A stretch of 64,000 nt of DNA from Prevotella sp. (GTDB lineage: Bacteria; Bacteroidota; Bacteroidia; Bacteroidales; Bacteroidaceae). The notes beneath the pieces are model-generated. The model ran no database searches. It was not told where the DNA came from and worked only from the letters and a program-made list of their open reading frames with translations. Below are positions 1-8,277 of the stretch, piece by piece (the first letter of the stretch is position 1; the number at the start of each line of letters is the position of its first letter). A program made the translations under genes and the position numbers. The stretch lies in the NCBI GenBank assembly GCA_022775105.1, contig JALFIX010000094.1, positions 1-64,000 of the forward strand. Direction: 5' to 3'.

Positions 1-2
1 AT

Positions 3-2120
3 TGCGACATCATCAAGGCAAACATCCTGAAGATTGAGAAGAAGGACTGGACAGGCGGACCGCAGTATCTTGCACCCCATTTCGATATTGTCCTGCCATC
101 AGAGGTTAAGGCCGGAACATACAAAATTGCAGAAATCGGTACTATTGAGGGCGATATCAATGACATCACCATCACCAGCATGAACGGACACAAGGCACGA
201 CTGACATACGCAGACGCGGTGCTTTCGCTTGTTGTTGAGGACATGCGCGAAGCTACTACCATTGTATGGAGCGGTGATGTGGATAACACATGGCAACTCG
301 CCGACAAGAGCAACTTCAAGACACTCGACGGAATGGCTGACGTGTTTGTATCGGGAGATAACGTGATCTTCAACGACGAGGCAAGCAACGGCAACGTGGT
401 TCTTACCGAGGATGTAAATCCCGCAACCATCACGTTCGAGAACAACAATCTCGAATATACCCTGTCAGGCACAAATGCCATAACAGGCAAGTCGAGCATC
501 ATCAAGAAGGGCGAAGGAAACGTGAACATCAACAACACCAACACCTTCAGCGGTTCGATCAACATCAATGGCGGTAAGCTCACCGTAAATGCACTTGGAC
601 AGGTGGACGGAACAAACGAGGGCGCATTAGGCCACTATTCAAATGCCATCAACCTCAATGGCGGTACATTGGCTGCAAATGCCAACATTACAACAAGCCA
701 TCCGATTGCAGTTGGAGCCAACAACGGTGCAATTATGACCAACGACGGCGTGACCCTAATCCTCACCGACAAGATTACGGGTACAGACAACACCCTCATC
801 AAGGAAGGCAAGGGAGCATTGACCCTCGCACCGACAGCAAGCTACGGCACACTTATCGTTAACAGCGGAACAGTGAATACCCAGGAGAACGCATCGTCTA
901 AGCACGGTCTGCCCAAGAACGTGGTACTCAACGACGGATCGACATTGCGCGACGCAAGCAATATTTATTCATATTCTACGAATGCGGCTAACGTGGATGT
1001 TCCCGAAGGTTCAAACGCGAAATGGTATCTTGACGCAAGATGCAACTACACCGGTGCACTGACTGGAAAAGGAACGCTCAATTTATATGCGACAAGTGTG
1101 AGGTCTTACCTGCAAGGCAATTGGAGTAATTTTGAAGGTACCATCAACATCTATAGCAGCAAATCCGGCAGCTACGACCCTGTATTGGTTATCGACAACT
1201 CTTACGGTTTGGCTAACGCTACTGTCAATGTCTCATGCCCATTGGACAACAACAAGAAAAATGTGGCAATAGGCAATCTCCTCGGAAGCAGTTCATTGAG
1301 CGGTAGCGGTACATGGACAATTGGCGCTCTGAACGAGGACGTGAAATATACGGGAGAGATTTCTGGCGGTAAGATTATAAAGACGGGTAATGGTGTATGG
1401 ACCATGAACAAGGTGACAAGCGGACTAACAGGCATCACTACAGTGAACGGCGGTGTGCTTAACCTCAACAACACTGCATCTGCCGAGAAGTTCTTCGGCA
1501 ACTACGAGACTGCTGTCAGCGGTACAGGTATTCTTGCAGGACGTGCACTGCTCCACGGAGTGACTGTAAACAAGGGCGGTACGATCAAGCCGGGTAACTA
1601 CACATCAAGTATTCCCACGGGATGCCTGAAGTCAGCCAACAGCATCTACTGCTATGAGGGTTCGACTGCTAAGTTCTTCCTTTACAACAACAAGGGAACC
1701 GCCACCAGCCGCACCTATCTTGATGTGGCAAGCACATTGTCCATCGCAGGCGACATCGTGGTGGAAGCATACGGCAAATATGTGCCCAAGATTGGCGACA
1801 CATTCACCCTTTGGACAGCTGCAACCTTCAAGGGTGAACCGACAAGCATCACACTGCCAGAACTGCCCGAGGGTATGCAGTGGGATACGACAGAACTTCT
1901 TCAGCCAACCGGAATTATTAAGATTGCGGAAGCTACAGGCATTGACGGCATCACCGCCAAGGGAGAGTTTGAAGCCAAGGTATATACAGTCGATGGCGTG
2001 CTTCTTGGTATTATCTCCTCCAACAAGGACAACCTTGTTAAGGATATTACAAAGTTGGGAGTACAAGGTGTTTGTGTAGTCAAGTTAAATAATGAAACAG
2101 TAAAGATTGTTATTAGATAG
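3..2120 (+). CDS. Secreted protein with autotransporter-associated (PATR-type) beta-strand repeats and PorSS/T9SS-like C-terminal tail; 5' truncated by window edge
   Basis: The reading frame is open from base 3 (CDIIKANILKIEKKDWTGGPQYLAPHFDIVLPSEVKAGTYKI...), upstream of the tracked ATG at 180. Repeats of the type GKSSIIKKGEGNVNINNTNTFSGSININGGKLTV; C-terminus TGIDGITAKGEFEAKVYTVDGVLLG... Confidence 0.75.
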   Translation, partial: CDIIKANILKIEKKDWTGGPQYLAPHFDIVLPSEVKAGTYKIAEIGTIEGDINDITITSMNGHKARLTYADAVLSLVVEDMREATTIVWSGDVDNTWQLADKSNFKTLDGMADVFVSGDNVIFNDEASNGNVVLTEDVNPATITFENNNLEYTLSGTNAITGKSSIIKKGEGNVNINNTNTFSGSININGGKLTVNALGQVDGTNEGALGHYSNAINLNGGTLAANANITTSHPIAVGANNGAIMTNDGVTLILTDKITGTDNTLIKEGKGALTLAPTASYGTLIVNSGTVNTQENASSKHGLPKNVVLNDGSTLRDASNIYSYSTNAANVDVPEGSNAKWYLDARCNYTGALTGKGTLNLYATSVRSYLQGNWSNFEGTINIYSSKSGSYDPVLVIDNSYGLANATVNVSCPLDNNKKNVAIGNLLGSSSLSGSGTWTIGALNEDVKYTGEISGGKIIKTGNGVWTMNKVTSGLTGITTVNGGVLNLNNTASAEKFFGNYETAVSGTGILAGRALLHGVTVNKGGTIKPGNYTSSIPTGCLKSANSIYCYEGSTAKFFLYNNKGTATSRTYLDVASTLSIAGDIVVEAYGKYVPKIGDTFTLWTAATFKGEPTSITLPELPEGMQWDTTELLQPTGIIKIAEATGIDGITAKGEFEAKVYTVDGVLLGIISSNKDNLVKDITKLGVQGVCVVKLNNETVKIVIR

Positions 2121-2132
2121 TTAGTATTAGTA

Positions 2133-2714
2133 ATGAGTAAAAAAACAGTTAGGTTTTTTGGAATCCTGTTCGCCGTGATAGCGGCGACAGGATTTGTTTC
2201 GTGTTCAGACGACACAACCAGTAATTTCGACCCTGCGGGTTCGATAGCTGAAATATTCGAGAACATGAAGGGAGATTATTCGGGTACTTATAATACCCCA
2301 TACAACGTAAGAAAGGAAGTCAGGTTCTCCATCGACAAACAAGCTGAATTTAAAATCAGCAACTTCCCTATGGAGAATGTCCTATACAATATATATAAAG
2401 GAGAATATGAGAATGTAAGGCTTAATGCAGATGCACTGACCTTCTCCGCTCCAATAGACAGCGTAGGTTATGACTCAGGTTTCCTGACCTTCATAACAAA
2501 AAGCAACACCATTGTCAACCGCATAGATTTCTCATATACCAAGGATGAAGAGACACACAATGGTTGGGCACTTGTCACAGTGAAGGGCATTTTTAACAAT
2601 ACCATGAAGATGATGGATGCCAACTTCATTGTTACCGACCTTGTCATCGACAACAAAGACTACACTTCGACAACTTGTCCAATAGACAATATTGTAGAGG
2701 CAAAACATCAATAA
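2133..2714 (+). CDS. Putative lipoprotein (possibly DUF4840-like)
   Basis: 193 aa; N-terminal hydrophobic segment followed by a lipobox-like FVSCS; 12 bp after the preceding stop. Confidence 0.6.
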   Translation: MSKKTVRFFGILFAVIAATGFVSCSDDTTSNFDPAGSIAEIFENMKGDYSGTYNTPYNVRKEVRFSIDKQAEFKISNFPMENVLYNIYKGEYENVRLNADALTFSAPIDSVGYDSGFLTFITKSNTIVNRIDFSYTKDEETHNGWALVTVKGIFNNTMKMMDANFIVTDLVIDNKDYTSTTCPIDNIVEAKHQ

Positions 2715-2740
2715 GGAGGGGAGGAAACTCCCCCTTTTTA
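2715..2740 (+). terminator. Rho-independent terminator
   Basis: ggggag-gaaa-ctcccc stem followed by a T run, immediately after the stop at 2714. Confidence 0.75.
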
Positions 2741-2826
2741 ATACACAAAAACTAACATTTTGGGTTTATTATCAAATAATAGGGTTTAATGGTCAAATAT
2801 TAAAGTCTTATAATCATTATTTTGGA

Positions 2827-2834
2827 TAATTTTG
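2827..2834 (+). promoter_or_regulatory. Bacteroidota -7 promoter element (TAATTTTG) upstream of first SusC
   Basis: Exact TAnnTTTG, 62 bp before the ATG at 2896. Confidence 0.6.
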
Positions 2835-2895
2835 CACACGAAATACAGATTTTTATACGCAAACCATTGGGATTAAAAACCTATAGATAATAGAT

Positions 2896-5800
2896 ATGAG
2901 TAAACAAGACAAGTTAATTTCTAAGTCTGTTTTGCCATTTGCATTAGCATGCGCCGCCATGACATTCGCTCCTACAATAGGAGTGCAAAAAGTCAGGGCT
3001 GAAGTGCATGAAGTGCAACAGGCGAAGGCTATCAAGGGCTCTATTGTTGACGAAAACGGAGAGCCTGTAATCGGTGCGACCATTAAGGTCGTAGGTGGTA
3101 CGAGCAACCAGATGACGGTTTCCGACTTTGACGGAAACTTCAGCATCAATGCCAAAGCCGGTGCAAAGATTACAGTATCTTACATTGGCTATGAGGAAGC
3201 CACCGTGGTTGTAAAACCAGGTATGAAGATTGAGTTGAAACCATCGGGTGCCGTTCAGCTTAAAGGCATCGAGGTGGTTGCATACGGTGTCCAGAAGAAG
3301 GTGACTGTCACTGGAGCCCTTTCTTCTGTCAAGAGCGAAGACCTCGTCCGCACCCCGGTATCTTCAGTGAACAACGTGCTTGCCGGACAGCTTTCCGGTG
3401 TGACCACCGTCCAGTATTCAGGTGAACCTGGTTCTGATGCCGCCAGCATCTTCGTACGTGGACAAGGTACATGGGTCAATTCCGAACCGCTTATCCAGGT
3501 GGATGGTGTAGAGCGTTCAATGTCGGACATCGACCCCAACGAAATCGAGAGTATTACAGTGCTTAAAGATGCCTCCGCCACTGCCGTATTCGGTGTGCGC
3601 GGTGCTAACGGTGTTGTGCTCATCACTACCAAGCGCGGTGCTGAGGGCAAGGCTAAGATTAGCGCATCCACCTCATTCTCAGCCCTTACCCCAACCAAGA
3701 TGGTTGAGCAGGCATCGTCGTACGACTATGCCACATTCTATAACCAGATGCTCGCCAACGACGGCTCGGGCGCGAGATTCTCTGACGCTGTCATCGAGAA
3801 GTTCCGCACAGGCAGCGACCCAATCCGATTCCCCAACACCCGTTGGGCAGACTATATCATGAAGGATGTCACCCTTCAGACCCAGCACAACGTTTCTATC
3901 AGCGGTGGAACAAAGAACGTGCGCTACTTCATCAGTGCAGGTATGTTCACCCAGGGCGGTCTTTTCAACCAGTTCGACCAGAGCTATGTGAACGACTACC
4001 GATATCACCGCTACAACTACCGTTCTAACCTTGACATCGACCTCACCAAGACCACTACTATCAGTGTTAATCTCTCAGGTATGGTGGATGAGGCAAAGAA
4101 GCCTTACACTGGCCAGGGTTCTGCCGGTATGATCAAGAACATCTACTATGCAGCTCCGTTCTCAAGCCCCGGTATTATCGACGGACGTTGGATTATTAAC
4201 ACCACCAACGGTAACGACAATGCCGACGGCAACACACTGCCCTTCGTCGGCGGTACGGCAATGTCTTACTATGGTAGCGGTTTCATGAACACCAGCATCA
4301 ACAAGATGAGCCTAGACCTCAAGCTCACACAGAAGTTGGACTTCATCACCAAGGGTCTTACATGGCATATCAAGGGTGCTTACAACAGCCAGTTCAACAT
4401 TTACAAACAAGGATCCGCTTCCGTTGCCACATACACTCCAGTATGGCAGGGACTTGACGAGGTTACAGGTCAGAATCTCTTCCTCTATCGCAAGAATGGC
4501 GACACCACCACTCCAAGCTATGGAGAAAGCAGGAGCAAGGGACGTAACTGGTACTTCGAGACAGCCTTCAACTACAGCCGTTCGTTCGGTCTGCACTCTG
4601 TAGGCGCACTTCTGCTCTTCAACCAAAGCCAGGACTACTACCTCTCCACATATCCCGATATCCGCCGTGCATACGTGGGACTCGTAGGTCGTGTGACATA
4701 CGACTGGAACAACCGCTACATGGCAGAGTTCAACATCGGTTACAATGGTTCGGAGAACTTTGCTCCAGAGAAGCGTTTCGGCACATTCCCCGCAGGTTCA
4801 GTGGGATGGATTGTCAGCGAGGAATCATTCTTCAAGCCAATCAAGAAGGTTGTCACGTTCCTCAAACTACGTGCATCATGGGGTCTCGTGGGTAACGACA
4901 AGATTGGTGGTTCACGATTCATGTATCTCCCCGACCCATATAACGTTAACCAGAACGCACTCTACAACCGTACCGGTAAGGACAGCGGAGCCTACGGTTA
5001 TAACTTCGGTGTGGATAACGGTACGACAAAGATGGGTGCGCTCGAAGGCAGCAAGAACAATCCCGAGGTGACATGGGAGAAGGCGTTCAAGCAGGATTAT
5101 GGTTTCGACATGAACTTCCTCAACGACCGTCTGCGCCTTACATTTGATTATTATAAGGAGAATCGTAAGGATATCCTCCTCTCCGACTATACCGCTCCCG
5201 GTATCCTCGGTTTCACACTTCCCGCATCCAACCTCGGCGAGGTTAATTCATGGGGTTACGAGGTTAGCCTCAACTGGAACGACAAGATTGGTGACAAGTT
5301 CCGCTATTGGGCTAAGTTCAACCTGTCTTACAACCAGAACGAGATTATCGAGAAGAAAGAGGCTCCTCAGGAGAACGACTACCACTATCAGAAAGGACAT
5401 AGAATCGGCTCTCGCCTGCAATATAAGTTCTGGAAGTTCTACTACGATGGCGCAGAGGCTGACTATGAGAAGGAGTTCGGACAGGAATTCCCCGTGCCAC
5501 TTGCAGGAGAAGGCAAGCTGAAGCCAGGTGACTGTATATTCGTTGACCTCAACGGCGACGGCGTTATCGATGCCAAGGACATGAGCTACGACTATGGTTA
5601 TACCGATGCACCTCAGTACATCGCTGGTCTTAACCTCGGTTTCCAGTGGAACAACTTCTCAATGAACGCCCAGTTTACAGGTGCATGGAACGTGTCACGC
5701 TCTATCAGCGACGTGTTCCGCCAGCCGTTCTTCAGCTCAAGCTCCACAACAGAAGGAGGTCTGTTGCAGTATCATGTTGACAACACATGGACAGCGGACA

Positions 5801-6105
5801 ATCCCTCACAGGATGCCGAATATCCTCGCGCAACATGGGCAAACGCACAGAACAACTACGTGACATCCACATTGTTTGAGAAGGACGCGAAGTATCTCCG
5901 TCTGAAGACCCTTCAGGTTGCCTACGACTTCCACTTCCCGTTCATGAAGGCACTCGGACTTACTCAGCTGCAGCTTGCCCTGAGCGGTTACAACCTCTTC
6001 ACGATCACTCCTTACAAGTGGGGTGACCCAGAGACACGTGCATCCAACGCACCGTCTTATCCTCTCCAGAGAACATACACAGCAAGTCTTAAGCTCGGAT
6101 TCTAA
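2896..6105 (+). CDS. SusC/RagA family TonB-linked outer membrane protein
   Basis: 1069 aa; carboxypeptidase-like N-domain (IKGSIVDENGEPVIGATIKVVG), plug (VSSVNNVLAGQLSGV), LQVDGVERSMSDIDPNEIESITVLKDASATAVFGVRGANGVVLITTKRG. Confidence 0.95.
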   Translation: MSKQDKLISKSVLPFALACAAMTFAPTIGVQKVRAEVHEVQQAKAIKGSIVDENGEPVIGATIKVVGGTSNQMTVSDFDGNFSINAKAGAKITVSYIGYEEATVVVKPGMKIELKPSGAVQLKGIEVVAYGVQKKVTVTGALSSVKSEDLVRTPVSSVNNVLAGQLSGVTTVQYSGEPGSDAASIFVRGQGTWVNSEPLIQVDGVERSMSDIDPNEIESITVLKDASATAVFGVRGANGVVLITTKRGAEGKAKISASTSFSALTPTKMVEQASSYDYATFYNQMLANDGSGARFSDAVIEKFRTGSDPIRFPNTRWADYIMKDVTLQTQHNVSISGGTKNVRYFISAGMFTQGGLFNQFDQSYVNDYRYHRYNYRSNLDIDLTKTTTISVNLSGMVDEAKKPYTGQGSAGMIKNIYYAAPFSSPGIIDGRWIINTTNGNDNADGNTLPFVGGTAMSYYGSGFMNTSINKMSLDLKLTQKLDFITKGLTWHIKGAYNSQFNIYKQGSASVATYTPVWQGLDEVTGQNLFLYRKNGDTTTPSYGESRSKGRNWYFETAFNYSRSFGLHSVGALLLFNQSQDYYLSTYPDIRRAYVGLVGRVTYDWNNRYMAEFNIGYNGSENFAPEKRFGTFPAGSVGWIVSEESFFKPIKKVVTFLKLRASWGLVGNDKIGGSRFMYLPDPYNVNQNALYNRTGKDSGAYGYNFGVDNGTTKMGALEGSKNNPEVTWEKAFKQDYGFDMNFLNDRLRLTFDYYKENRKDILLSDYTAPGILGFTLPASNLGEVNSWGYEVSLNWNDKIGDKFRYWAKFNLSYNQNEIIEKKEAPQENDYHYQKGHRIGSRLQYKFWKFYYDGAEADYEKEFGQEFPVPLAGEGKLKPGDCIFVDLNGDGVIDAKDMSYDYGYTDAPQYIAGLNLGFQWNNFSMNAQFTGAWNVSRSISDVFRQPFFSSSSTTEGGLLQYHVDNTWTADNPSQDAEYPRATWANAQNNYVTSTLFEKDAKYLRLKTLQVAYDFHFPFMKALGLTQLQLALSGYNLFTITPYKWGDPETRASNAPSYPLQRTYTASLKLGF

Positions 6106-6122
6106 TTTAAACAAGTATAAAA

Positions 6123-8210
6123 ATGAAACTATATAACAAACTTTTCGCAGGTGTCTTGGGTATGGTTGTGGGAGCGTCGGCTATCACATCCTGCACAGAC
6201 AACATCGCGTTCGGAAATGCGTTCCTTGAGAAGCCGGCTGGTTCTACTGTTACAAAGGACACAGTTTTCAACAGTGCCGTATATACCGAACAGTTCCTCA
6301 ATGCAATATATGCGCTGCAGTACTACGGACTTCCCTACAACAACAATTGCGGTAACGCTGCAAGTCCATGGACAGGTAAGTTTGACCAGCTCACCGACTG
6401 CTGGCTTATGCACTGGGACAACAACACTATCTACAAGAGTTATTATTCCGGTACACTTTCAGCAAACGAAAACCCGCTTTTCTCATTTACAAATGACAAG
6501 GTATGGGAAGCTGTTCGTGCCGCATGGTTGCTGCTTGAGAATATTGATAACGTACCTGACCTCAGCGATGAGAAGAAGGAGCAGTTTAAGGCTCAGGCCA
6601 AGTGCTTGATGGCTGCACGCTACTTCGACCTCTTCGCAGTATATGGAGGTCTGCCTTTGGTTGACCACTCATTCACTGGTGTAGAAGGTTCATACGAGTT
6701 GCCTCGCGCCACTCTCGACTCAACCGTTGTGTTTATGACAGACAAGCTCGACGAGGCTATTAACTCGGGGGCACTGCGCTGGGCATATAACGGAAACACC
6801 GTTGAGACAGACTCTACCAACAACGTCGGACGCTGGACTAAGGCGGGAGCCATGGCTCTTAAGGCTAAGATCCTTACCTTTGCGGCATCACCTCTATTTA
6901 ATAATGACAAACCGTATTACGACGGAACGACTGAAGCAGAAAAGCAGCACCTCGTATGGTATGGCAACTACGACCAACAGAGATGGCAGAAAGCCCTCCA
7001 GGCTTGTGAGGATTTCTTCAACGAGCTGAACAGAAGCGGATGGTACAAGCTGATGACATACGAAGACCTTGGTCTCAGCAAGAGCCACGACAGCTATCGT
7101 CAGGCTTACCGCAAGGGATATGCCGCCCAGGGAAGCCATGAGATTATCCACTCTGTACGTGTGGGTGGTATAGATGCTTACAAGGCAGGTACTTACACCT
7201 GGCACCAGTGGCATGACAGTCCTGCACGCCAAAACTGCCTCCCCACACAGGAATATGTTGAGATGTTCCCATGGAGTGACGGTACTCCGTTTAATTGGGA
7301 GGAGGACAGTATCAAGGGACGCCTTTTCGGAGCAAATGGACGTATGTTCTACAAGTTCACTGCTATCCGTGGTGGTGTTAAGAAGGAAGCATCACGTGAC
7401 CCGCGTCTCTATGAGGAGTGTATTGTCAATAGCCAATACCAGTCTCTCGACTGGACAAGCGGAAAATCAACTGGTGACATCTACGAGCTTTGGGTTGATG
7501 GCTATGATGCAGGCAAGAATGTTGCGACATACGATGCTGATAATAACATCACTACTGTTGTGGAGGCATTGACATCAAGATATGCCACAGGATATGACTG
7601 CAACAAGTATTATATGAACCAGGACTACTTGCGCCAGTTTACTCAGTGGGTTTATCTCAGTCTCGACGAGATGTATCTGATGTATGCCGAGTGTCTCGCA
7701 CAGACAGGCAATCTTGACAAGGCTATCCAAATGGTTGACGTGGTGCGCAAGCGTGTCGGACTCAGCAGCATCAACACCTCTGGTTATTATAAGGATGCCA
7801 ACGGCAACAAGATTGACCTTAAGAACGACAAGGACAGGCTGATTGAAGAAATCCTCCGCGAGCGCGCATGTGAGTTGGGTATCAGCAACAACCACTACTA
7901 CGACCTCATCCGCTACAAGCGTGGCGACTGGTTTACAAAGCGTTTGCACGGTCTTGTCATCTATCGCATGGAAAAGAACGCCTCAGGACAGTGGGTTCGC
8001 GTGGCACGTCCTTGGAGAGGAAACGACAAGAATGGTGGTGTCGTTGAGCCTTCACGTTTCGACTATGCCAAGTTTGAAATCACCAACCGCAAGCGCGTGC
8101 TTTGGGAGAAAGACCCCAACTCTATTGAGGTAGCCAAGTGGTTCCTCTGGCCATTCCCGCAGACAGAAATAAACAAGGGCTACGGCTTGGTTCAGAACCC
8201 TGGATGGTGA
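6123..8210 (+). CDS. SusD/RagB family nutrient-binding outer membrane lipoprotein
   Basis: 695 aa; lipobox SAITSCTD; SusD C-terminal motifs (DEMYLMYAECLAQTGN, ERACELGISNNHYYDLIRYKRGDW); directly follows SusC. Confidence 0.93.
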   Translation: MKLYNKLFAGVLGMVVGASAITSCTDNIAFGNAFLEKPAGSTVTKDTVFNSAVYTEQFLNAIYALQYYGLPYNNNCGNAASPWTGKFDQLTDCWLMHWDNNTIYKSYYSGTLSANENPLFSFTNDKVWEAVRAAWLLLENIDNVPDLSDEKKEQFKAQAKCLMAARYFDLFAVYGGLPLVDHSFTGVEGSYELPRATLDSTVVFMTDKLDEAINSGALRWAYNGNTVETDSTNNVGRWTKAGAMALKAKILTFAASPLFNNDKPYYDGTTEAEKQHLVWYGNYDQQRWQKALQACEDFFNELNRSGWYKLMTYEDLGLSKSHDSYRQAYRKGYAAQGSHEIIHSVRVGGIDAYKAGTYTWHQWHDSPARQNCLPTQEYVEMFPWSDGTPFNWEEDSIKGRLFGANGRMFYKFTAIRGGVKKEASRDPRLYEECIVNSQYQSLDWTSGKSTGDIYELWVDGYDAGKNVATYDADNNITTVVEALTSRYATGYDCNKYYMNQDYLRQFTQWVYLSLDEMYLMYAECLAQTGNLDKAIQMVDVVRKRVGLSSINTSGYYKDANGNKIDLKNDKDRLIEEILRERACELGISNNHYYDLIRYKRGDWFTKRLHGLVIYRMEKNASGQWVRVARPWRGNDKNGGVVEPSRFDYAKFEITNRKRVLWEKDPNSIEVAKWFLWPFPQTEINKGYGLVQNPGW

Positions 8211-8277
8211 CAGTGAGAAATGACAATTGAGAAATGAGAAAAGACAATTGACAATTGTAATTTAGATTATTGAATAT

